Assembly (NCBI GenBank): GCA_014360685.1
Contig: JACIXB010000011.1
Span: forward strand, 259,261-323,260
Length of the DNA stretch: 64,000 nt
Source of the DNA: Actinomycetota bacterium
Lineage (GTDB): Bacteria > Actinomycetota > Geothermincolia > Geothermincolales > RBG-13-55-18
Direction of reading: 5' to 3'
Position 1 is the first letter of the stretch, and each line of letters begins with the position of its first letter. The translations under genes and the position numbers were made by a program. Shown here in pieces: positions 43,431 to 51,431 of this stretch. Under the pieces are notes generated by a model, which saw only the letters and a list, made by a program, of their open reading frames with translations, ran no database searches and was not told where the DNA came from.

Positions 43431-44836
43431 TACTCGAGGCCTTCGGCGTCGCAGGTGCACACTCTTCCCAGCACCTTGGCTTCCGCGAGGTTCCCGGCCA
43501 CGATGGGTATGTCCACCGGCCGGCTGAAGGGCGGGGCGTAGGCCAGGTCCAGGGAGGAGAGGTCGCCGGCCGTCAGGCCCCCCGCCAGGGACATGGAAAA
43601 TACATCCAGGCGCTTGTCGACCTGGGCCGCGTAATCGCCCACCACCTGGGCTCCCAGCACCCGTCCTGTCCCCTTCTCCACCGTCACCCGGGCTATGAGG
43701 TGGGGGAGATCCCTTGTGTAATAGCCTGGAAGCACCGTGTCCTCCAGGGTGACGGATTCCGCTTCCCATCCCGCCTCTCGGGCTTCCACGGCGCTCAGGC
43801 CGGTCTTGCCGGCGGCCATGTCGAAGCACTTGAGGATGAAGGTGCCCAGCACCCCCGGGAAGGAAGCCTCGTTCCCCGCCGCCGTCTCCCCGGCCACCCG
43901 CCCCTGCTTGCGGGCGGTGGAGCCGAGGGGTATCCAGCCCTCCTTCCCGGTGACCCGGTGGAAGGTGGTGGCGCAGTCCCCGCAGGCCAGGACGTCGGGG
44001 GCGCTGGTGCGCATGCCCGCGTCCACCCTTATCGCCCCCCGCGCTCCCAACTCGATCCCCGCCTGGCGGGCCAGGTCGCTCACGGGACGGATACCGATGG
44101 AAAGGAGCACCAGCTCGGCCTCCAGCGCTCCCCCACTGGTGGCCACCCGGCGCACCCTGCCGTTGCCGCCTCCTTCCAGGCCCTCCACTTTCTCCCCCAG
44201 GTGGAGGCGCACTCCGTTCTTCTCCAGGTGCTCGCCGAGCTTCCCGGCCAGGTCGGCGTCCAGGGGAGGAAGGACGTGGTCCATCAATTCCACCAGGTGG
44301 ACCTCCATCCCCAGGCGCCGCAGGGCCTCGCACATCTCCAGGCCGATGGCCCCGCCGCCCACGATGACCGCCCGGTGCGGCGCCTGCAGGTCGATGAAGG
44401 ATTTCATCTCCAGGGCCTGGGTCAGAGTGCGGAGGACGAAGACCCCCTCCAGGTCGCGCCCGGGAATGGGAGGGACCACGGGGGCGGCGCCGGTGGCCAG
44501 AATGAGCACGTCGTACTCGATGGAGAGCTCGCTCACCCCCTCCAGGTCCACCACCCGCAAGAGCTTGTTGGCGGTGTCGATGGAGTTCACGCGGTGGCGG
44601 AGGAAGACGCGGATCCCCTGCCTTTTCAGGAACTCGTCCGGGGTGCGGGCCAGGAGTCTTCGCCAGTTGGGGGAATGTCCCCCTATGAAGTAGGGTAGCC
44701 CGCATCCGGCATAGGAGATGAACTCGTCCTGGTCGTAGATCTCGATCTCCGCGTCCGGGCAGCAGCGCCGGGCCTTGGAGGCCGCGGTGGCCCCTCCGGC
44801 CACTCCACCGATGACCACTATCCTCCTATCGGCCAT
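43430..44836 (-). CDS. CoA-disulfide reductase/NADH oxidase-type flavoenzyme
   Basis: A 468-residue FAD and NAD(P)H-dependent enzyme of the CoA-disulfide reductase and polysulfide reductase group. It has the N-terminal FAD motif VIGGVAGGATAASKARR, the single redox cysteine at position 45 in SYAGCGLPYF, the NAD(P)H-binding VIVGGGAIGLEMCEALRRLG, and the second FAD motif APDVLACGDCAT. A C-terminal dimerisation domain (YTRDLPHLIARVTVEKGTGRVLGAQVVG) follows. No rhodanese domain is present. It could reduce CoA disulfide, polysulfide or oxygen. The stop codon lies at the edge of a REP-like element. Confidence 0.85.
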   Translation of the reverse strand: MADRRIVVIGGVAGGATAASKARRCCPDAEIEIYDQDEFISYAGCGLPYFIGGHSPNWRRLLARTPDEFLKRQGIRVFLRHRVNSIDTANKLLRVVDLEGVSELSIEYDVLILATGAAPVVPPIPGRDLEGVFVLRTLTQALEMKSFIDLQAPHRAVIVGGGAIGLEMCEALRRLGMEVHLVELMDHVLPPLDADLAGKLGEHLEKNGVRLHLGEKVEGLEGGGNGRVRRVATSGGALEAELVLLSIGIRPVSDLARQAGIELGARGAIRVDAGMRTSAPDVLACGDCATTFHRVTGKEGWIPLGSTARKQGRVAGETAAGNEASFPGVLGTFILKCFDMAAGKTGLSAVEAREAGWEAESVTLEDTVLPGYYTRDLPHLIARVTVEKGTGRVLGAQVVGDYAAQVDKRLDVFSMSLAGGLTAGDLSSLDLAYAPPFSRPVDIPIVAGNLAEAKVLGRVCTCDAEGLE

Positions 44837-45456
44837 TCTCCATCACTCCCTCCGCACTTTGATTTTCCCGCCGGGGACCATCCTTCGCCGGGCGATTGTC
44901 CTTGGCGGGATAACCTTGCCCGCGTGCCGCCGATACCATACTTATTTATACCGGAAATCATTCGGGACATGTCCCACACGCCGTCGGGGACCATCCTTTA
45001 CAGGAACGGACCCCCTTTTCCCCACGGCGTATCGCCGGCCAGTGCCCGGGGCGGGCGAAGGAGAGCCCTCCCGCTCGGGAGCGGGTCCCTTTCCGCGGCC
45101 CCTCATTAAGCACGCTGATCAACCCCGGCTTGGCGCAGGCACTCTTATCATTCCCAACCGCAAACGACCTTAAGCGCGGCCGCCCGCCCCGGCCGGGCTC
45201 CCCACGCCGGCGATGACCCGGGAGACGATCCCCTGCTTAAGAAACCTGTCCCGGGCTCCCCGCGTTTTGGTTGATCCGGAAGGCGGCTGACCGTGCTGGT
45301 AAGGACTATCCCAAGCTCCCTTGGTTGTGCTGATCCACTCGCCCATAGCTTGTGATTTTGTCCGCCCGGGTATAATCGTTGTGGGACGGCGGAACGGCGC
45401 CCGGATGCGATCTTTGCTCGAAGGTGCGCCTAAATCGGGTGAAGAAAGGAACCGGG
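44837..45456. other. Divergent intergenic region
   Basis: About 620 bases. A TATAAT at 45371-45376 probably drives the thiolase-fold gene. An AT-rich spot near 44938-44952 (ATACTTATTTATACC) may hold the flavoenzyme promoter. No gene is recognised. Confidence 0.45.
45371..45376 (+). promoter_or_regulatory. Candidate -10 element for thiolase-fold gene
   Basis: TATAAT 81 bases before the proposed GTG start at 45457. The upstream CTTGTG is at best a weak -35. Confidence 0.45.
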
Positions 45457-46638
45457 GTGAAAGAGGTCTACATCGCCGGGGTGGCCATGGCCGACGTGGG
45501 AAGGCACGTCCTGGACCCCCACGAGCTGGGGGCGAGGGTCTGCGCCGAGGCCCTCCGGGATGCCGGGCTCTTTCCCCGCGAGGTGGAGGGCATCGCCACC
45601 ACCCCCCACGGTTACATGGCCGATTTCCGGCGCTTCCCCAGCCAGAGGATGGCCGAATACCTGGGCATCGCCGCCGGTTTCATGATGGACGTGGACAGCG
45701 GGGGCAACTCCAGCAGCGCCGCCGTGCAGGCCGCCTGCGACCGCATCCGCCTGGGGAGGATACGTTCCTGCCTGGTCTTCGCCGCCCAGAAAGAGATCCC
45801 CAAGAAGGAGGTCCAGAAGGACGTGGTAGGGCACTTCCACCTCATCAAGGCCGCCAACTCCCTGTACGACTCCTACCAGGCGGCCTACGGGGTGATAAGC
45901 CCGCTCCCTTTCTACGCCATGGCCGTGCAGAGGTACATGCATAAGTACGGTGTAACACCGGAGGACGTGGCCCGGGTGGCGGTCCTGTTGAGGGAACACG
46001 CCCTGCGGCATCCCCAGGCCGCCTACCGGGAACCGCTGACGGTGGAGGAGGTCCTCTCCAGCCCCCTGGTCTCGCCGCCCATCCACCGGCTGGAGAGCTC
46101 GGAGATGCACGACGGGGCGGCGGCGGTTGTGCTGGTGTCGGAGGAACTGGTGAAGGACCGCTCCCGGGCCGTGCGGGTGGCGGCTGTCGCCGAGGCCCAC
46201 GACCCCACCAACTTCGTGCCCTACCGCGGGGAGATAGACGAGTTCCCCTGCGTGGAGAGGGCGGCCGACGCCGCCCTCGCCGAAAGCGGCTACCGGGTGG
46301 AGGACGTGGACGTGGCCGAGGTCTACGGGGCCTTCGCCGGGCTGGAGCTCATCATGTACGAGAGGCTGGGGTTTTTCCCCCGGGGTGAAGCGCCGACCGC
46401 GGTGAGGGAGGGAAGGACCACCCACGGGGGCGAGGTGCTCCTCAACCCCAGCGGCGGGCGGCTGTCCCTGGGCCATCCCGCTTACGTGACCCCCTTGCTG
46501 GAGATCACCGAGGTCGTCCGCCAGCTCCGGGGCGAGGCCGGGGAACGTCAGCGTCCCGGGGCCGCGGTGGGGCTGGTGCACACGGAACAAGGTTTCATCA
46601 ACGGCTCCATCGTAATGGTGCTGGACCGGGTAGCATGA
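45457..46638 (+). CDS. Thiolase-fold protein (lipid-transfer/Ltp2-like), no active-site Cys
   Basis: A 393-residue thiolase-superfamily protein of the SCP-x/lipid-transfer type. The segment where thiolases carry the nucleophilic cysteine reads VDSGGNSSSAAVQAA, so that residue is missing. The second motif survives as NPSGGRLSLGHPAYVTP, and the C-terminal end (EVVRQLRGEAGERQ) is typical of the group. Relatives paired with DUF35 proteins include the steroid side-chain aldolase Ltp2, which works without this cysteine. A DUF35 gene follows here. A retro-aldol or lipid-CoA role is therefore inferred. GTG at 45457 follows AAAGGA; a GTG at 45439 is an alternative. Confidence 0.8.
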   Translation: MKEVYIAGVAMADVGRHVLDPHELGARVCAEALRDAGLFPREVEGIATTPHGYMADFRRFPSQRMAEYLGIAAGFMMDVDSGGNSSSAAVQAACDRIRLGRIRSCLVFAAQKEIPKKEVQKDVVGHFHLIKAANSLYDSYQAAYGVISPLPFYAMAVQRYMHKYGVTPEDVARVAVLLREHALRHPQAAYREPLTVEEVLSSPLVSPPIHRLESSEMHDGAAAVVLVSEELVKDRSRAVRVAAVAEAHDPTNFVPYRGEIDEFPCVERAADAALAESGYRVEDVDVAEVYGAFAGLELIMYERLGFFPRGEAPTAVREGRTTHGGEVLLNPSGGRLSLGHPAYVTPLLEITEVVRQLRGEAGERQRPGAAVGLVHTEQGFINGSIVMVLDRVA

Positions 46639-46804
46639 AATCCCGGGATCCGGAGGCCGAGAAGCGTAGGCCTCCGGGATCAGGTGCGGGGTACGGAGAG
46701 TTTGCGCGCCTGTGCAGCGGGCGAGGGGGACGTTCGAGACCCCGGCATCGCGTGAGGAATCCGGGGCGGTAAGAACGGCCGGAGCATGGCGGGAGGTAAT
46801 TAAT

Positions 46805-47197
46805 TTGGACACCAGGCCTTACATGCAGGACCGGGCCGCGGAGGAGTTCTTCTCCCGGCTGGCGGAGGGCAAGTTCCAGAGCACCCGCTGTGCCGCCTGC
46901 GGGGCGGCGCACTATCCGCCGCGGGTGGTGTGCCCGGAGTGTTTGGGGGAGGACCTGGAATGGTTCGACCTCCCCCGGGAAGGGACGCTCCTGGCCTTCA
47001 CTTGGCAGGAGGCGGCCATGCGCTGCCGCAAGCCGGACGTCCTGGGGCTGGTGGAGCTGGAAGGAATCGGCAACGTCTTCACCCGCATCGACGCGGCTTA
47101 CGAGGACCTGCGCATCGGGCAACGGGTGATCTTCGACGCCTGGACCTCCCCCGACGGCCTCGTCCTCCACCAGTTCCGCCCCCTGGAAGGAGGTTAG
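46805..47197 (+). CDS. DUF35 zinc-ribbon/OB-fold protein
   Basis: A 130-residue partner of thiolase-fold enzymes. The N-terminal rubredoxin-like ribbon has CAACG and CPECL eleven residues apart, followed by an OB-fold (GTLLAFTWQE ... VLGLVELEGIGNVFTRI). In known pairs the DUF35 subunit binds acyl-CoA or holds the thiolase-type enzyme in an active complex. The start is TTG at 46805 with GGGAGGT eight bases upstream. The gap from the preceding gene is 166 bases. The last 46 bases of the coding region are copied again 142 bp downstream. Confidence 0.88.
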   Translation: MDTRPYMQDRAAEEFFSRLAEGKFQSTRCAACGAAHYPPRVVCPECLGEDLEWFDLPREGTLLAFTWQEAAMRCRKPDVLGLVELEGIGNVFTRIDAAYEDLRIGQRVIFDAWTSPDGLVLHQFRPLEGG

Positions 47198-47324
47198 GCC
47201 CGGCCAACCGGGGGACTCGCAGGCGATGGCACGATGAGCCGTATGTTTTTCCGCACGCGGTCGGAGGACGATCACCACCGCCTGGACCTCCCCCGACGGC
47301 CTCGTCCTCCACCAGTTCCGCCCC
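47137..47324. repeat. 46-bp duplication of the DUF35 gene end
   Basis: 47137-47182, within the last codons of the DUF35 gene, is repeated exactly at 47279-47324. The second copy is not joined to a gene and ends just before a sequence GTCGAGGTGAGC instead of the native end. It looks like a local duplication or a remnant of a second DUF35 gene. Confidence 0.85.
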
Positions 47325-47486
47325 GTCGAGGTGAGCTGAACGGCCGCCTACTGATGATGTCTCCACCCTCAGGCGGGACTCCGTTGGTTCCGCCCCGCCG
47401 AGGACGGGCGGAAGGGAATGGTCTCAACAAGACCGAGTGGGGCTGGAACTGCATGAAATCGCGTGATTTGGTGAAGGTGCAGGAAT

Positions 47487-47741
47487 TCAATAATCCTCGA
47501 AGCGCTCATACTCCACCCCTTTTGATTCCAGGATTCGTCGCAGAAGGTCGCTCTCCGAGGCCAGGTGACGCAGGCAGACCCCGCAGTCGGAGCTCAGGTG
47601 GCGAGGGATGGGTATAAGCTTTACCTTAAGTCCCTCCTCCCCGGCCACCTTCTCCGCCCTGATGGCGTAATGGGTGGAGTAGAAAAGGGCCACCCGGGTC
47701 GGTTCGCCTCCGAAGAGATCCCTTTCCCTGGTTTTTCTCAC
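47487..47741 (-). CDS. DUF3343 (putative Se/S carrier-like) protein
   Basis: An 84-residue protein with the DUF3343 pattern: an N-terminal VALFYSTHYAIRAEKVAGEEG, then KLIPIPRHLSSDCGVCLRH with a CxxC-like pair. DUF3343 proteins are thought to carry or hand over selenium or sulfur, and often lie with YedE and TusA-like (YedF) genes, as here. The start is at 47741. The leftward cluster yedE-tusA-DUF3343 has gaps of about 60 and 290 bases. Confidence 0.8.
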   Translation of the reverse strand: MRKTRERDLFGGEPTRVALFYSTHYAIRAEKVAGEEGLKVKLIPIPRHLSSDCGVCLRHLASESDLLRRILESKGVEYERFEDY

Positions 47742-48033
47742 AACCTGCTCCTTACGCGTGAGGGCCTTCCTTTCCAGTCAACCCCGCTCCTCGAAAGAAA
47801 ATTGCCCGAGGATCCATTCGGTTTGGTTGGTGAAGAATGCCCCGAGAATCCCCGCCTCCCTTCCGGGAATCGTGCATAGCCGGTTCGAAGAGCTCAGAAG
47901 ACACCTCAGAGATCATCTGAGCGCGTCGCTTCCGGCCGTGGCCCGGTTTAATCCAAGTCCATTCCGTTGAACACGGTTTGCCTTGAGAAGCCTCGTCTCG
48001 GTTTTCTCCCCTCGGTAAGCGATCGAGGAGGGG

Positions 48034-48252
48034 TTATTTCCTGGTAATGGTCAGGATGAACTCCTCGTTCTCCGTTTCCCGTACCTCCACGGAGCACCCT
48101 TCCCTTTGCGCCAGGCGGGACACGTTGTCCCTGGCCGTTCCCGTGTCCACCAGCACCTCGATCTTCCCGCCGCTGGGAAGAATTTCCAGGTGCTTACGGG
48201 TCTCCACCACCGGGAGGGGGCAGGAGAGGCCCCGGCAGTCTATACGCTCCAT
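48034..48252 (-). CDS. TusA-family sulfur carrier (YedF-like)
   Basis: A 72-residue protein of the TusA/SirA fold. The conserved CPxP motif appears as CRGLSCPLPVVETRK, where the second cysteine is the persulfide or selenosulfide carrier. The middle GKIEVLVDTGTARDNVSRLAQREG is typical. Between yedE and a DUF3343 gene it is more likely the YedF-type partner in selenium or sulfur delivery than a tRNA thiolation TusA. A GGAGGTGATGG site precedes the start. Confidence 0.9.
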   Translation of the reverse strand: MERIDCRGLSCPLPVVETRKHLEILPSGGKIEVLVDTGTARDNVSRLAQREGCSVEVRETENEEFILTITRK

Positions 48253-48309
48253 CCACCATCACCTCCGCACGACCCCGCACGGTCGATAAAACTCACCGCT
48301 CGTATCCGC

Positions 48310-49413
48310 TCAGGCCCTGGAAGTGGCCGTACCGCGCATGGTCAACCCGATGACCACGCAGAAGACCAGGCCCACGATTATGGCCGCCGGACCCCATCCC
48401 CAGTTGGCCGGGTTGTTGGGATAGGGGGTGCCGGCGGTTGTGAAGTTATGGGCGAAGGCCGCCCCCACGATCATTCCCAGGACGAACACCGCGGAGTCAC
48501 CGTCGCCTTCCCCGGAGAGGAAAAGCTGGCGGCCGGGACACCCTCCGGCCAGGGCGAAACAGAGGCCGGCCAGCAGCATGCCCCCGAAGTTCAAGAGCTG
48601 GTTGGTGTGAGCCACGGGTTGCCCGGCGAATCCCCAGTGCGCCTGGCCGTAGATGAGGTTCATGATGAAAGCCCCGGCCAGCAGGGCCACCACCCCGCTC
48701 ATGAGGTGGAAGTCCCTCATGAGGATGACGTCCCGGATGGCGCCCATGGTGCAGAACCTGGTTCTCTGGGCGATGAAGCCGATGACCACGGCGATGCCCA
48801 GGGCCACCAGGTAGTTGGCATGCTGGGAGCCCGGACCCTCGGCGCTGAAGAAGGGAGCGCCCGAGGAGAGGACCGGCTTGATGATGAGGAGTAAAAGCAA
48901 GCCGAACATAATGAGGGGCATCACCGCTCCCACCGCCGGGCCGGCCTTCCGGCTGCGGCCCAGGTTGTAACCGCGCTTGATGAAGAGGACTCCCAGGGCC
49001 ACCCCGCTGGCCAGGCCCACCAGGGCCAGGATGGCGTTGCCGTCACCCCCCGCCAGGCGGAGGAGGGCCCTCCACGGGCATCCCAGGAATACCAGGGCCC
49101 CCACCATGGCGAAGAAGCCGAGCATGAAGCGGATGATGGGCGCGGAGCCCGCCCGGGCCCGGTATTCGCGGAAGAGGAAGGCGGCGATCATGGCCCCGAA
49201 GACGAAGCCGATTATCTCGGGACGGATATACTGCACCGGCGCGGCGCGGTGGAGCCCGAGGGAACCCGCAATGTCCCGTTCGAAGCAGGCCACGCAGATG
49301 CCCATGTTCTTGGGGTTGCCCAGCTTCTGCAGGGTGGAGGCCAGGATGCCGATGGAAAGCCCCACGGAGACCATGCCCCAACGCGATTGGAAGAACTTGT
49401 TTACCCGTTCCAT
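48310..49413 (-). CDS. yedE: YedE-family (YeeE/YedE) selenium/sulfur transporter
   Basis: Integral membrane protein of 367 residues with about ten helices. It has two half-similar parts with conserved cysteines: NMGICVACFERD and FLGCPWRALLRLAGGDGN in the first, TRFCTMGAIRDVILM and GGCPGRQLFLSGEGDGDS in the second. This is the pattern of the YeeE/YedE family, including thiosulfate importers and the YedE member linked to selenium use. With TusA-like and DUF3343 genes downstream, a selenium-related role is favoured. The start at 49413 follows GGGGGGTGAA; ten further residues are possible from 49440. Confidence 0.88.
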   Translation of the reverse strand: MERVNKFFQSRWGMVSVGLSIGILASTLQKLGNPKNMGICVACFERDIAGSLGLHRAAPVQYIRPEIIGFVFGAMIAAFLFREYRARAGSAPIIRFMLGFFAMVGALVFLGCPWRALLRLAGGDGNAILALVGLASGVALGVLFIKRGYNLGRSRKAGPAVGAVMPLIMFGLLLLLIIKPVLSSGAPFFSAEGPGSQHANYLVALGIAVVIGFIAQRTRFCTMGAIRDVILMRDFHLMSGVVALLAGAFIMNLIYGQAHWGFAGQPVAHTNQLLNFGGMLLAGLCFALAGGCPGRQLFLSGEGDGDSAVFVLGMIVGAAFAHNFTTAGTPYPNNPANWGWGPAAIIVGLVFCVVIGLTMRGTATSRA

Positions 49414-50318
49414 TTTCACCCCCCAGGTCCGGATCCTCACCCCGGCGTCGGCGGCGGTATGTCCCGAAAATCGCAGCTCATGGAAGAAAGCGCGGATGAT
49501 GCGCGAGCAACGACGGAAGACGGCCCCTGTTTTTCCGCGATATCGGATACATCACTCCTCAGTTACATCACTTCCTCAAATATTAATTTTATTTATAATA
49601 ATGATAAATTTTTAAAATGAATAGCATTTTTTACCGTCGGCGTCAAGGCGCAAAAAGAGGGTGGGACTCGAAGCTCCCGGTTTGCAGAAGTTATGCCGGG
49701 TTACCGCGTGTCGTGCCGGAAAAAAACTTGACAAAACGAAAAACGTTGTGGTTTCTTCATATAAAGACCTAGGAGAGTGGATTATATTGATCGTATCTTA
49801 GGGCTCGACTGCGGGCCCGAGGGAAGTTTTGTCTTCTCTTCGTATTTCATTTCAAGGCGCGCCGATGGAAGTACGGACGAGGCTTGGAAGGCGCAAAAAC
49901 CGGTTCATAAAAGGGAGTTAGAATTTTTAACTGAATTGGTAAAAATTGGCAATTAAAACTTGGATCGGAAGAAGGGAGGGCTTCGCATAAAGTCGTTCGG
50001 GTAAGGCTGACGCGGTGAGAGGCGAACCCGTAACGAGGACACGGAAAAGCAAGCGGCTCCGCTCGGCGCAGGGCGGAAACAGGGAAGGTACGAAGCCCGG
50101 CAAGAGGAAAATCGGATGGAAAGCGTGCATTCCCGCACGGAGCGGGTTCATGGGTTGGTTTATATGCCCGGGGAGAGGCGGGTGACGGTTTACCGCCGTG
50201 CGATCTCAGGAACCCCCCACTTTCCTAGGTCGGCCCACCCTCTCCGGGCATTTTTTCATAAATGATGGGTTATTCCCTTGCCGTTGAGAGAAGGAGTAGT
50301 TCAGGAGGTGAAAGGTTA
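49414..50318. other. Long AT-richer intergenic region with hydrogenase leader
   Basis: About 900 bases between divergent genes, notably less GC-rich than the rest. 49560-49620 is very AT-rich and probably holds the yedE promoter. TTGACA at 49728-49733 is a good -35 for rightward transcription, but its -10 at 17 bp is poor; TATAAA at 49760 is too far. The right end holds the foldable leader RNA (50164-50256). No protein gene is recognised; a cis-acting or small RNA is possible. Confidence 0.55.
50164..50256 (+). ncRNA. Structured leader RNA with terminator-like stem upstream of hydrogenase
   Basis: ATGCCCGG (50164-50171) pairs with CCGGGCAT (50244-50251), and AGAG (50174-50177) with CTCT (50240-50243), enclosing two smaller hairpins: GGCGG/CCGCC (50177-50181 with 50193-50197) and AGGAA/TTCCT (50208-50212 with 50222-50226). 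A run of six T follows the closing stem directly. The whole lies 63 bases upstream of the hydrogenase start. The form suggests a riboswitch, attenuator or small RNA with intrinsic terminator; no known class was recognised. Confidence 0.55.
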
Positions 50319-51431
50319 GTGGAAAGAAAGGGTGTGACCAGGCGCCAGTTCCTCAAGTACGCCGGCGCCACCGCGGCTCTTCTCGGGTTGAGCGAGTCCC
50401 TCATCCCGCAGATCGCCCATGCCCTGGAGGAGCTTTCCTCCGGCAAGCCGCCGGTGCTCTGGATCCAGGGGCAGAACTGCACGGGATGCTCCGTCTCGTT
50501 CCTGAACACCAATTACCCCATGGCCGCGGAGATCGTGCTGGACAAGCTCTCCGTGCGCTACCATCCCACGGTGATGGCCGCGGCGGGGGACAAAGCCTTC
50601 GGCGTGCTGGAGGAGACGGCCAAGGAGCTGGCCGGCAAGTACGTGCTGGTGGTGGAGGGGCCGGTGCCCACCGCGGAGGGCGGAGAGTACTGTACCTTCG
50701 GCCTGGAGAAGGAGACGGCTTCATTCAACGGTTATCAGCGCCGCAAGGACAAGCCCATGACCGCCTGGATGGAGGAGCTGGTCCCCGGGGCGGCGGCGGT
50801 GGTGGCCTTGGGCAACTGCGCCTCTTTCGGCGGCATCCCCGCGGCCAACGCCTCGGTGACTGGGACCAAGCCGGTGCAGGAGATCGTCAAGGAGATCGCC
50901 AAGGACAAGCCGGTGATCAACATCGGCGGCTGCCCCGCCCATCCCGACTGGTTCGTGGGCACGGTCCTGGATTATCTCATCAACAAGAGGGTGCCCGATC
51001 TGGACAGGCACAACCGGCCCAAGATGTTCTTCGGAAAGCTCATCCACGAGAACTGCGAGCGGCGGGCGGCCTTCGACGCCGGCCTTTTCCTGGAGGACTG
51101 GAACGACGACAACCCGGATATGAAGCTCTGCCTCTTCAAGCTGGGCTGCAAGGGCCCGGTTACCTACGCCGACTGCCCCACCCGGCGCTGGAACTCCGGG
51201 GTCAACTGGTGCGTGGGGGCCAACGCTCCCTGCCACGGGTGCGCGGAGCCGGCCTTCTACAAGGACCTCTCCCCTCTCTACGAGCCCCTACCGGAGGTCC
51301 ATTTCGCCGGCCTCACCCCCATGGTGGATACCCTGGGATGGATCGGAGCGGCGGCCACCGCCGCGGGCATCGGGGCTCATTACCTGTACAAGCAACTGGG
51401 AAAGAAGGAGCCCGAGGGAGGTGAGTCCTGA
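50319..51431 (+). CDS. hyaA: NiFe hydrogenase small subunit, Tat-exported, group-1-type
   Basis: Carries the iron-sulfur relay of a membrane-bound uptake hydrogenase facing outside. The 370-residue protein begins with a twin-arginine signal (TRRQFLKYAGATAALLGL, RR at 8-9). Proximal-cluster cysteines are in NCTGCS (54 and 57), GNCASFGG and GGCPAHPDW. Medial and distal ligands lie in HENCERR, CLFKLGCKGP, NWCVG and CHGCAEP. A hydrophobic stretch near residues 340-360 (GWIGAAATAAGIGAHYLY) anchors the C-terminus. The GTG start at 50319 follows AGGAGGTGAAAGG. It opens a tightly packed operon with large subunit, membrane protein, rnfC and rnfD. Confidence 0.95.
   Translation: MERKGVTRRQFLKYAGATAALLGLSESLIPQIAHALEELSSGKPPVLWIQGQNCTGCSVSFLNTNYPMAAEIVLDKLSVRYHPTVMAAAGDKAFGVLEETAKELAGKYVLVVEGPVPTAEGGEYCTFGLEKETASFNGYQRRKDKPMTAWMEELVPGAAAVVALGNCASFGGIPAANASVTGTKPVQEIVKEIAKDKPVINIGGCPAHPDWFVGTVLDYLINKRVPDLDRHNRPKMFFGKLIHENCERRAAFDAGLFLEDWNDDNPDMKLCLFKLGCKGPVTYADCPTRRWNSGVNWCVGANAPCHGCAEPAFYKDLSPLYEPLPEVHFAGLTPMVDTLGWIGAAATAAGIGAHYLYKQLGKKEPEGGES

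Noticed and set aside
47758-47970. 70-codon frame between DUF3343 and TusA-like genes
   Set aside because: No start signal and biased composition; the region is probably non-coding.
49480-49560. A 24-codon leader peptide before yedE with GAGGAGTG upstream
   Set aside because: No attenuator structure follows and the peptide shows no meaningful residues; not enough to support a feature.
49650-49720. tRNA-like sequence on the minus strand (CTGCAAA loop and TTCGAGTCCC)
   Set aside because: The anticodon stem does not pair around the loop and no acceptor stem can be formed; at most a tRNA-Cys remnant or chance.
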